Below are positions 54,901-62,323 of a stretch of DNA of 64,000 bases, one piece after another (position 1 is the first letter of the stretch; every line of letters starts with the position of its first letter). The notes beneath the pieces were generated by a model, which saw only the letters and a program-made list of their open reading frames with translations, ran no database searches and was not told the origin of the DNA. Source of the DNA: Acidobacteriota bacterium (GTDB taxonomy: Bacteria > Acidobacteriota > Vicinamibacteria > Vicinamibacterales > UBA2999); contig JAKFYH010000029.1 of NCBI GenBank assembly GCA_021730945.1, forward strand, positions 36,091 to 100,090, written 5' to 3'. The position numbers were made by a program, and so were the translations under genes.

Positions 54901-56294
54901 TCGATCCGGTCACGCGCCTGCGGATGGCCGACGATTTCATGCGCCGGCTGGCAGCCGCCCTGCGCGGTGCGCAGCTGTACGCGCCCGGTCATCCACTGGT
55001 ACAGCGCGCGTTCGATGGCCTGAACGAGTCGCTGACCGGGCTGCTCGCCGAACTGCCGTCGGTCGCCATCGGCATCATCGGCCAGGAGATCGTCGTCGGC
55101 GACACGCCGCTGCCGCGGGCCGCCGAGTCGATGGGCGAAATGATCCGGCGCCTGAAATCGCTCGGGATTGAGCGCATCGTGTTCGACCGCGGCGTGACCC
55201 CGGACGAGCTCGCGACGCTCGCTCTCACGATTGCGCATCCCGAGCGCCGGCCCGGACAGGACGGGCCGGGCGTCGAGGCCGCGGACCCGTTGGCCGTGCT
55301 GGCCGGCCTGAAGCACATCCGCGTGGGCCGCATCGAGGTGGGCGGCGTCGTGGAGAAATCGGCCGCCGATGTGGCCACCATCCGGCGGCTCTACGCCGAC
55401 GCCTCCGCGGTGGCCGGATCCGTGTGGGAGATGGCCAAGACCGAGGGGACGCCGGATCCCAAGGCGGCACGGGCGCTGGTCGACTCGCTCGCGCAAGCAG
55501 TGTCGGCGAATCGTACGGCGCTGATCGCGCTCACCGCGCTCAAGAACTACGACAACTACACGTTCACGCACATGGTGAACGTCTCGATCCTGACCATGTC
55601 GCAGGCCCGCGCGCTCGGCATCGAAGGCACCATGCTGCGGGAACTGGGGCTGGCGGCGCTGATGCACGACATTGGCAAAGTGCGCACGCCGACCGAGATC
55701 CTGAATAAACCGGACAAGCTGACCGACAGCGAGTTTGCGATCATGCGGATGCATGTCGTCGACGGCGCCGAGATCCTGCGCCGCACGCCGGAGATGCCGG
55801 CGATCGCGCCGGTGATCGCGTTCGAGCACCACCTGCGACTCGATGGCACCGGCTACCCGTTCGGCGTGTCGCGGGCCGGGCTCAACCTCGGCACGATGCT
55901 GTGCAGCATTGCCGACGTTTACGACGCCATGCGGTCGCAGCGCTCGTACCAACAGGCGTTCCCGTCGGATCGCATTCTCGAAGTCATGAAGCGCAATGAC
56001 GGCCAGCAGTTCGACCAACACCTGGTGCGCCGGTTCACCCAGCTACTGGGCATCTTTCCGCCCGGCAATCTCGTGCGACTCGACACCGGCGCGCTCGCCG
56101 TGGTGCTGGCCGTGCACGCGCCCGATCCGTCCAAGCCACGGGTGCGCATCATTGGCTTGTCGACGCGCGACCGGCTCGACGCGCCGTACGACGTCAATCT
56201 ATGGGAAACACCCACAGATGGCGCCGGCCCAAAGGCCGTCATGGCCTCTCTGGACCCGGCCGAGTTCGGTGTCGACCCGCTCATCTATCTCTAA
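54897..56294 (+). CDS. HD-GYP domain phosphodiesterase, second copy
   Basis: 465 residues from GTG 54897, which overlaps the HEAT gene stop. The N-terminal domain (about 1-125) has RGAQLYAPGHPLVQRAFDGL and GIERIVFDRGVTPDELATLA. The HD-GYP domain has LMHDIGKVRTPTEILNKPDK (H257, D258) and FEHHLRLDGTGYP (H311, H312, D316, GYP 319-321), the canonical form. Its closest relative in the window is the 51257 protein: the two keep the same domain order, share the long NYTFTHMVN block and differ mainly in the N-terminal domain. A role in cyclic-dinucleotide turnover is likely. Confidence 0.92.
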   Translation: MIDPVTRLRMADDFMRRLAAALRGAQLYAPGHPLVQRAFDGLNESLTGLLAELPSVAIGIIGQEIVVGDTPLPRAAESMGEMIRRLKSLGIERIVFDRGVTPDELATLALTIAHPERRPGQDGPGVEAADPLAVLAGLKHIRVGRIEVGGVVEKSAADVATIRRLYADASAVAGSVWEMAKTEGTPDPKAARALVDSLAQAVSANRTALIALTALKNYDNYTFTHMVNVSILTMSQARALGIEGTMLRELGLAALMHDIGKVRTPTEILNKPDKLTDSEFAIMRMHVVDGAEILRRTPEMPAIAPVIAFEHHLRLDGTGYPFGVSRAGLNLGTMLCSIADVYDAMRSQRSYQQAFPSDRILEVMKRNDGQQFDQHLVRRFTQLLGIFPPGNLVRLDTGALAVVLAVHAPDPSKPRVRIIGLSTRDRLDAPYDVNLWETPTDGAGPKAVMASLDPAEFGVDPLIYL

Positions 56295-56394
56295 CAGGCT
56301 GCGAGGAAGGCGTTCATCCTGACGAGCGCACCGGCCTACGCGCCCTCAACTAAATCCATCCGCGTCGCCGGGGCGGCCGCTGGTCCGGGCTAAC

Positions 56395-57996
56395 ATGGCG
56401 GATATGACGGGGACGGGACCATCGGGGTGGGCGCGAGGCGCCATCAGTCTGACTGCGCTCGTCATGGCCGGGCTGCTCGCAGTACCCGGCGCGGGCCAGC
56501 AACCAGCTGCACCAGGCGCGTCACGCCAGGTGATGCAGTCGGCCGGTCTGCCCCCGATCGATCGCGGCCTGCGCGATCAGGATCCGCCGCGGGCGGCGCG
56601 AAGCCGGCTCGAAGCTGACCGGCTGGCAGTCGACGCCACCAGCCAGGAGCTGCCGTACATCCCCGGCTCGATCATCGTCAAGTTCAAGTCCGGCGCCACC
56701 GCCGGTGCCCTTGCCGCCGCCACGCGGCAGGTTGCCGGCGATACGGTTGACCGGTCGCGCTGGGCGGACTTCGACATTGTCGCGATTCCCGACGCCACCG
56801 ACCCGGAGGAGGCCGCGGCAATTCTGCGCGCGCGACCCGATGTCGAATACGCACAGCCGCGCTATCGCAACTACGCCATGAGCCGGCCGAACGATCCGCT
56901 GTACGCCAACCAGTGGAACTTCCCCGCCATCGACATGGAGCGGGCCTGGGACATTCAGCCGGGCGCCACGGCCGCGATCATCGTGGCGGTGCTCGACAGC
57001 GGAGTGGCGTATCGGTCCGGCACCTTCCGCTACAACTCGCGGTTCCCGTTCCGGCTGGTCCAGGGAGGGCCGACCTACCCGGCCCTCGGGATCGTGGACG
57101 TGCCGTTTGCCGCGGCGCCGGAATTGGGCACCAGCGGTTCGACCCGCTTCGTCGCGCCGTACGACTTCATTTGGGACGACGATGCGCCGGTCGACCTGGA
57201 TTCGCACGGCACGCACGTGACCGGCACCATCGGGCAGCTCACCAACAACGGACTCGGTGTCGCCGGCATGGCCTACAACGTCCGCATCATGCCCGTGAAG
57301 ATCATCCAGTCGCTGTGGGACGAAATTTTCTCGAGCCCGAACGAAGGCACCGACGACATCGTCGCGCGCGGCATTCGCTACGCCGCCGACAATGGCGCCA
57401 AGGTGATCAACCTCAGCATCGGCCGCTCCGAAGGCGGGGCCGCCCCGGCGGTGGCCGACGCCATGCGCTACGCGGTCGGCCGCGGCGTCTTCGTCGCGGT
57501 GGCCGCGGGCAATACCCGCAGCACCGGCAACCAGCCCAATCGGCTGGCCCAGTCGGCTCCCGACATCAACGGCATGGTTGCCGTCGGCGCAGTCGGCCGG
57601 ACCCTCGACGCCGCCTACTACTCCACATCGGGACCGTTTGTTGAACTGGCCGCGCCCGGCGGCGATCAGCGGGCCGGCGGCACCAGCGCCGGTATCCTGC
57701 AACAGACGCTCGACCTCGACGTGCTGGAGACCTATGAGCGCGCGGTGTCGCAGTTCGGTCCGCCGCGCGCCGACTCGTTCGCGTATTACTACTTCCAGGG
57801 CACGTCCATGGCGACCCCGCATGTGGCCGGCTTTGCCGCGCTGCTGATGCAGCAAGGCGTCACCAGTCCGGCAGCAGTTGAAGCGGCCATGAAGGCGTTT
57901 GCCACCGACAAGGGGACTGCCGGCCGCGACGACCTGTTCGGCTTCGGCCTGATCAACCCACGCGCGACACTGCGCGGCCTGGGCCTGGCCCGCTAA
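56395..57996 (+). CDS. Secreted S8 family serine peptidase (subtilase)
   Basis: 533 residues. A hydrophobic N-terminus (AISLTALVMAGLLAV) is a signal peptide. A propeptide (about 88-158: YIPGSIIVKFKSGATAGALA, VEYAQPRYR) follows. The catalytic triad is present: D201 in VAVLDSGVAY, H271 in SHGTHVTGTIG, S471 in GTSMATPHVAGF; the oxyanion Asn is in AVAAGNTRS. There is no C-terminal domain. It is probably exported and matured by removal of the propeptide. Six bases separate it from a beta-barrel protein gene, so the two are co-expressed. Confidence 0.93.
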   Translation: MADMTGTGPSGWARGAISLTALVMAGLLAVPGAGQQPAAPGASRQVMQSAGLPPIDRGLRDQDPPRAARSRLEADRLAVDATSQELPYIPGSIIVKFKSGATAGALAAATRQVAGDTVDRSRWADFDIVAIPDATDPEEAAAILRARPDVEYAQPRYRNYAMSRPNDPLYANQWNFPAIDMERAWDIQPGATAAIIVAVLDSGVAYRSGTFRYNSRFPFRLVQGGPTYPALGIVDVPFAAAPELGTSGSTRFVAPYDFIWDDDAPVDLDSHGTHVTGTIGQLTNNGLGVAGMAYNVRIMPVKIIQSLWDEIFSSPNEGTDDIVARGIRYAADNGAKVINLSIGRSEGGAAPAVADAMRYAVGRGVFVAVAAGNTRSTGNQPNRLAQSAPDINGMVAVGAVGRTLDAAYYSTSGPFVELAAPGGDQRAGGTSAGILQQTLDLDVLETYERAVSQFGPPRADSFAYYYFQGTSMATPHVAGFAALLMQQGVTSPAAVEAAMKAFATDKGTAGRDDLFGFGLINPRATLRGLGLAR

Positions 57997-58001
57997 CGCA
58001 G

Positions 58002-58700
58002 ATGACACAGGGTGCCTCCATCTCGGTCCGTCGCGGTCTGCGGCGGCTTGCGGTTCTTGCGGTTGCCTCGGTCATCTGCGCGCCGGCACCGGCCGGCGCG
58101 CAAACTGGAGCGGCGCAGCCGGCCGGCCGGTCGGCCATCCAGATTGGCGGCTACGCCATGGTTGGACGGTTCACCCTGGCTGCCAGCGAAAGTTTCGACG
58201 CCATTACCGGCGACCACGCGGGTCCGATCGTCGGCGGCGGCGTTACGGTGGGTCTGCCGCTGGGCGGACTGTTCGTGGATGTCGGGGCCTGGAAGTGGAC
58301 CGGGAGCGGCGAGCGGGTGGTCGTGTTGAGCAACGAAATCATCCGCCTGGGCATTCCGCTCGAGATCAGGATCGCGCCGATTGAAATCAGCGCCGGCTGG
58401 CGTTTTCGCATACCGCGCCTGCCGCGGCTGATTCCGTACCTCGCCGGCGGATACAGTTCGTTCGCCTACCAGGAAACCTCGACCTTCGCGGCGGCCGGCG
58501 AGGACCTGGACCAACGCTATGGCGGCTACCACCTGCGCGGGGGCGCCGAGTTCAAGGTCAGGCGTTGGCTGGGGTTGGCCGGCGAGGTGGCCTGGACCAC
58601 CGTCGCCGATGCGATCGGGGGCGGCGGCGTGTCCAAGACGTTCAACGAGGACAACCTGGGAGGCACCAGCTTCCGGGCGCGCATCACGGTAGGCCGGTGA
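58002..58700 (+). CDS. Outer-membrane beta-barrel protein
   Basis: 232 residues. A basic N-terminus and hydrophobic stretch (RLAVLAVASVICAPAPAGAQ) give a signal peptide. The rest alternates hydrophobic/hydrophilic beta-strands with aromatic girdles (GPIVGGGVTVGLPLGGLFVD, LIPYLAGGYSSFAYQETST, GGYHLRGGAEFKVRRWLGLA) and ends TSFRARITVGR. This is the pattern of an OmpA/OmpW-like small barrel. Its beginning contains the repeat word ACGCAGATGACACAG. It is coupled to the alkyltransferase-like gene by GTGA. Confidence 0.8.
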   Translation: MTQGASISVRRGLRRLAVLAVASVICAPAPAGAQTGAAQPAGRSAIQIGGYAMVGRFTLAASESFDAITGDHAGPIVGGGVTVGLPLGGLFVDVGAWKWTGSGERVVVLSNEIIRLGIPLEIRIAPIEISAGWRFRIPRLPRLIPYLAGGYSSFAYQETSTFAAAGEDLDQRYGGYHLRGGAEFKVRRWLGLAGEVAWTTVADAIGGGGVSKTFNEDNLGGTSFRARITVGR

Positions 58701-58996
58701 CGCCGTTCGAGAAGAAAGTGCTCTTGATCGTGTCGCGCATCCCGGCCGGCCGGGTTACGACCTACGGCGATGTCGCGCGGCTGGCGGGCAAGCCGCGCGC
58801 GGCCCGCGCGGTCGGCAACATTATGCGCACCGCCGATCGACCGGGTCTCCCTTATCACCGCGTCATCGCTGCCGGCGGACGCCTGGGGGGCTACTCCAGT
58901 TCGTCCCTCAAACGGTCCCTGCTGTCGGCGGAGGGCCTGAGCGTGAGTGCGGTGCGAGTGGTAGGATTTGCGCGCGTTCATTGGAAAGGCGCTTAG
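58697..58996 (+). CDS. Alkyltransferase-like protein (ATL), MGMT DNA-binding domain
   Basis: 99 residues from GTG 58697, the short form of the MGMT/Ada C-terminal domain. The helix-turn-helix region is GRVTTYGDVARLAGKPRAARAVGNIM. The active-site motif is PYHRVIAAGG: the acceptor cysteine of PCHRV is replaced by tyrosine (ATLs usually have tryptophan). So it cannot transfer alkyl groups to itself. It probably binds O6-alkylguanine DNA and hands it to nucleotide excision repair. The position behind a membrane protein gene is odd, but the GTGA overlap implies co-translation. Confidence 0.92.
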   Translation: MTPFEKKVLLIVSRIPAGRVTTYGDVARLAGKPRAARAVGNIMRTADRPGLPYHRVIAAGGRLGGYSSSSLKRSLLSAEGLSVSAVRVVGFARVHWKGA

Positions 58997-59120
58997 AAGG
59001 ACCGGGGGCTTAGAACCTTCTGAGCATTTGCGACGTCTGTGATGACGTGCACACGGTCGTCCCCACCACCCGCCTTCTGGCACCCGAGCGCCCTGCGAAC
59101 CCCAATCAACCCCTTGTGCG

Positions 59121-59711
59121 ATGCCCCCGTCTAACCCTAGAAGTGACGTGAAAAGCGCCGATCTGGAGCTGGTCGAGCGCATCCGGGGTGGCGACGGTTC
59201 CGCTTTTGAGGCCGTGTACCGCCAGCACGCCACCCGGCTCTACAATTTGGCTAACCGGATGACCGGCGCCAAAGGCGAGGCCGACGACCTGCTGCAGGAC
59301 ATCTTCCTGCTGGCATACCGGAAGATCGCGAGCTTCCGTGGAGAATCGTCACTCGGCACCTGGCTCTACCGGCTGGCGATGAATCACTGCCTGGACGTGC
59401 TGCGGAACCGGCAAACGCGCATGGGCCAGCAGACCGACTCGATGGACGAACCCGATGCCGCTCCAGTCGCATCTCCGGTGCCGGTGCTGAGTGCGGTCAG
59501 CCGGATCGATCTGGAGCGGGCCATCCAGACCTTGCCACCGGCGTGCCGGGCCGCCTTCCTGTTGCATGATGTGGAAGGGTTCGGGCACCAGGAAGTGGGC
59601 GCCATGCTCGGCGTGTCGGAAGGCACGTCGAAATCGCAGGTCCACAAAGCGCGAATGCGCATCAGGACTTACCTGGCTCACGGGCTGCGCAAGCCAGAAC
59701 TTGAAAGTTGA
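59121..59711 (+). CDS. ECF-type RNA polymerase sigma factor
   Basis: 196 residues. Sigma region 2 is NLANRMTGAKGEADDLLQDIFLLAYRKI with SFRGESSLGTWLYRLAMNHCLDVLR. A linker of about 25 residues follows. Sigma region 4 is LPPACRAAFLLHDVEGFGHQEVGAMLG with SEGTSKSQVHKARMRIRTYL. The anti-sigma and DUF4097 genes follow in the same direction, so this is an autoregulated stress-type unit. ATG 59121 is used; GTG 59148 is a possible later start. Confidence 0.93.
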   Translation: MPPSNPRSDVKSADLELVERIRGGDGSAFEAVYRQHATRLYNLANRMTGAKGEADDLLQDIFLLAYRKIASFRGESSLGTWLYRLAMNHCLDVLRNRQTRMGQQTDSMDEPDAAPVASPVPVLSAVSRIDLERAIQTLPPACRAAFLLHDVEGFGHQEVGAMLGVSEGTSKSQVHKARMRIRTYLAHGLRKPELES

Positions 59712-59740
59712 AAGTTGAAAGTTGACAGTTGAAAGTTGAC
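59699..59740. repeat. GTTGAAA tandem repeat (family 2) at the sigma/anti-sigma junction
   Basis: Four copies of GTTGAAA or GTTGACA run from inside the sigma-factor stop region to ten bases before the anti-sigma start. The last residues of the sigma factor (LES) are encoded by this repeat. The words are the same as in the 50-bp inverted repeat at 32651. Confidence 0.88.
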
Positions 59741-59749
59741 GCGAACGGC

Positions 59750-60475
59750 ATGAACTGTAACGACTTCAACCAAGCCCTCGTCGACCTGGTCGATGGGCGT
59801 CTTGACGGTGCCGCCCAGCGGAACGTCGAGCGGCATCTTGATGTCTGCGACAATTGCCGGGCGCTGCTTACCGACCTGCGGACCATCCGGGCCGCCGCCT
59901 TCATGCTCGATCGGCACGAACCGGCACCGTCCGCCTGGGTCCGGCTGAAAACCGCGGTCGCCGCCGAACCAGCCCCTACCAGTCGCCTGCTGGGCCACCG
60001 CTCTCGGCTGGTCAGCTCCAACTGGCCGGTGTGGCTGGGCGCGGCCGCCGCCTTGATACTGGCCACCCTGATCGGTCTGCTGCCGTTGATGTCGCGCGAG
60101 GCTGAGCCGCCTGCCGGTGCGGCCGCCGAGACCGGGGCGAGCGTCGAATCGGTCGCCGCCGAGTTTGAAGCCGCCGAAAGGCACTACCAGAAGGCGATCG
60201 ACGACCTGCAGACAATTGCCAGCCAGGACACGGGCGAACTCGACCCGCAACTCGCCGCGGTGCTGCAGAAGAACCTGACCGTGATCGATCAGGCGATCAG
60301 TGAAAGCCGGGCGGCGCTCCGGTCGCAACCGGCCAGCACCAACGCGCAGGCCGGGTTGTTCGACGCCCTCCGCACGAAGGTGGCGTTGCTGCAGCAGACC
60401 GTGGAGTTGATTAATGAAATGCGCAAGGGCAATCAAGCCGAGGCAGGGCGCAGGTTCCAGACCCTGTCGCAGTAA
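59750..60475 (+). CDS. Anti-sigma factor with zinc-finger (zf-HC2) domain
   Basis: 241 residues from ATG 59750. The N-terminal zinc-binding part is MNCNDFNQALVDLVDGRLD then ERHLDVCDNCRALL, with His-X3-Cys-X2-Cys. One membrane helix follows (VWLGAAAALILATLIGLLPLM, about 92-115), then a periplasmic domain rich in glutamate/alanine (about 125-241). This is the canonical ECF anti-sigma layout. It should hold the sigma factor at the inner membrane until a signal acts on the outer domain. Confidence 0.88.
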   Translation: MNCNDFNQALVDLVDGRLDGAAQRNVERHLDVCDNCRALLTDLRTIRAAAFMLDRHEPAPSAWVRLKTAVAAEPAPTSRLLGHRSRLVSSNWPVWLGAAAALILATLIGLLPLMSREAEPPAGAAAETGASVESVAAEFEAAERHYQKAIDDLQTIASQDTGELDPQLAAVLQKNLTVIDQAISESRAALRSQPASTNAQAGLFDALRTKVALLQQTVELINEMRKGNQAEAGRRFQTLSQ

Positions 60476-60483
60476 CCCAAATT

Positions 60484-61536
60484 ATGCGGAATCGACTTTT
60501 CACCAGCCTGTTGGCCGGCCTCGCCTTCGCCGCCGGCGTGGCGCCGGCCAGTGCCGCCGTCACCTTGCGGGGCCTGCTCCTGGACGATGGCCCACGCGCC
60601 GGATGGTTTGAACGCTACCAGGACTCTCGCCAGGGCCCGGAAACCGTCGACAAGACGTCGCAGACCTTCAAGGTCGGCGCCGACGGCGGCCTCGACCTGA
60701 CTGGTATCTCCGGGGATGTCCGCGTCACCGGCGGCGGTACCGAGATCAAGGTCGAGGCCACCAAGCGGGTGCGCCACCGCGACCCGGCCGAAGCCAAGCG
60801 GCTGCTCAACGACCTGCGGGTGGAGATGAACAACTTCAATGGCCGTGTCGAGGTGCGAACCGTCTACCCGCGGCGGAGTTCGGGCCGCGACCGTGGCATC
60901 TCGGCCAGCGTCGACTACACCATCACCGTGCCGCCGGGCGCCACCGTGTCGGTGCACTCGATCTCGGGCGACATCGCTGTCTCCGGAGTCCGCGGTGAAG
61001 TCCGCGCCGAAACGATCAGTGGCGACGTGAATGTCGATCGCGCCACGAACCTGGCCCTGGCCAAGACCGTGTCGGGCGACGTCACCGCCCGCGATGTGGG
61101 CGGCGCCGCGACCATGGTGCTGAGCACGGTAAGCGGTACGGTGATCGGGTCGGACCTGAAGGTCCGGTCGCTGGTGGCCGGGTCGGTCAGCGGCAGCGTC
61201 AGGTTGTCCGGTACTGAGATCGAGCGTGTGGAGGCCAAGTCGGTGTCGGGTAACATCGACTTCGATGGTCCACTCGCCAGGGCCGGGCGCTATGAGTTCT
61301 CTTCGCACTCCGGCAACGTCCGCGTGGTGATTGCCGGCTCGACCGGCTTTGAGTTGGACGCCGATACCTTCAGCGGCAGCGTCCGTTCCGAAGTGCCGAT
61401 CACGCTGCGGACGATGGGCCGCGATGACCGGCGGCGGGGAACCAGCAATCGGGCCATCCGCGGTTCATTTGGCGACGCCAGCGCCTTGCTTTCGATTCGC
61501 AGCCACAGCGGCTCGGTCGTGATCGCGAAAAAGTAG
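60484..61536 (+). CDS. Secreted DUF4097-type beta-helix protein
   Basis: 350 residues. A signal peptide (LFTSLLAGLAFAAGVAPASA) is followed by many short repeats with SGDV or SGSV turns (SGDVRVTGGG, SISGDIAVSGVRGEVRAETISG, KTVSGDVTARDVG, SVSGSVRLSG, HSGNVRVVIAG), the right-handed beta-solenoid of DUF4097. It is eight bases after the anti-sigma gene, so it belongs to the same operon. It could be the regulated envelope output or a component of signal sensing. The molecular function of the family is not known. Confidence 0.85.
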   Translation: MRNRLFTSLLAGLAFAAGVAPASAAVTLRGLLLDDGPRAGWFERYQDSRQGPETVDKTSQTFKVGADGGLDLTGISGDVRVTGGGTEIKVEATKRVRHRDPAEAKRLLNDLRVEMNNFNGRVEVRTVYPRRSSGRDRGISASVDYTITVPPGATVSVHSISGDIAVSGVRGEVRAETISGDVNVDRATNLALAKTVSGDVTARDVGGAATMVLSTVSGTVIGSDLKVRSLVAGSVSGSVRLSGTEIERVEAKSVSGNIDFDGPLARAGRYEFSSHSGNVRVVIAGSTGFELDADTFSGSVRSEVPITLRTMGRDDRRRGTSNRAIRGSFGDASALLSIRSHSGSVVIAKK

Positions 61537-61631
61537 CCCTGCGGCTCGTTTCAGGACGCCTTGCCTGCGCTTGCTCGCTCAAGGCAGGCCGATTCCGTAC
61601 TTGGGGCTGTCACTACCCTTCCGACAACGGC

Positions 61632-61743
61632 TGGCCATCAGCGAAGCATCGGTCCCGCCTGCGTGGGCCGATGGCGAGTCGAATGGCTGGCCCTGAGCGA
61701 GGCATCGGCCCCGCCTGCGTGGGCCGATGGCGAGTCGAATGGC
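61632..61743. repeat. Tandem duplication of a 56-bp unit
   Basis: Two adjacent copies, 61632-61687 and 61688-61743, differ at a few bases only. Each contains CCCGCCTGCGTGGGCCGATG and GCGAGTCGAATGGC. They lie in the 269-base gap between the DUF4097 gene and the next gene. Nothing else here looks coding. A GCCTTG/CAAGGC stem is at about 61558-61585 and a GGCATAATGG (-10-like) follows the second copy. Confidence 0.88.
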
Positions 61744-61805
61744 ACCGATCTGGCATAATGGACGGCCAGAAGGCAATCCGCCGGATTGCCGTTGGAGGAG
61801 ATCGC

Positions 61806-62249
61806 ATGAAGGTCAGGATTGTTGTCGCAATGCTCGCGGCCGTATTGATGGCGGGCGTATCGTCCGCGCAGACCACCCCACAGGGCCAGGTCCCCGCAGG
61901 CGAGGCCGCGCTCGGTTCGGTGCGCCTGCCCCGCAGCGTCATGGCCGATGGCAAGGCGTTGAAGGCCGGGACCTACACTGTCCGCCTGACCGCCCAGGCG
62001 GCGATGCCGGCCGTGGCCGGGCAGTCCATGGAGCGCTGGGTGGAGTTCGTCCAGGGGGGCAAGGTCGTCGGCCGAGAGGTCGTCAGCATCGTGCCCGCCG
62101 CCGAAGCCAAGGACCTGCAGCCCGGACCCGATGCGCCGGTGTCAACGCGGTCGGGTTCGAAAGTGGAGATGTTGAAGGGTAACGAGTACCTGCGGGTGTG
62201 GATTAACCGCGCCGGGGTCGGCTACCTGATTCACATGCCGCCCGCCTAA
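61806..62249 (+). CDS. Secreted hypothetical protein
   Basis: 147 residues from ATG 61806, with GGAGGAG a few bases upstream. A signal peptide (MKVRIVVAMLAAVLMAGVSS, then AQ) precedes a small beta-rich domain (SVRLPRSVMADGKALKAGTY, WVEFVQGGKVVGREVVSIVP, EYLRVWINRAGVGYLIHMP). No cysteines, no membrane anchor. I do not recognise the family. The preceding 269-base gap has a 56-bp tandem duplication. Confidence 0.82.
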   Translation: MKVRIVVAMLAAVLMAGVSSAQTTPQGQVPAGEAALGSVRLPRSVMADGKALKAGTYTVRLTAQAAMPAVAGQSMERWVEFVQGGKVVGREVVSIVPAAEAKDLQPGPDAPVSTRSGSKVEMLKGNEYLRVWINRAGVGYLIHMPPA

Positions 62250-62254
62250 AGGCC

Positions 62255-62315
62255 AGGGACTTGGGACTTGGGACTTGAGGGATTTCACCAGCCCCAAGAC
62301 CCAAGCCCCAAGACC
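62255..62315. repeat. GACTTGGG direct and inverted repeat (family 9) between convergent genes
   Basis: The plus strand reads three copies of GGGACTT then GCCCCAAG and CCCAAG copies, forming an imperfect inverted repeat in the gap between the hypothetical gene and the RNase G gene. Again it fills a convergent gap. It may act as a weak terminator. Confidence 0.75.
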
Positions 62316-62323
62316 GCGGGGCT

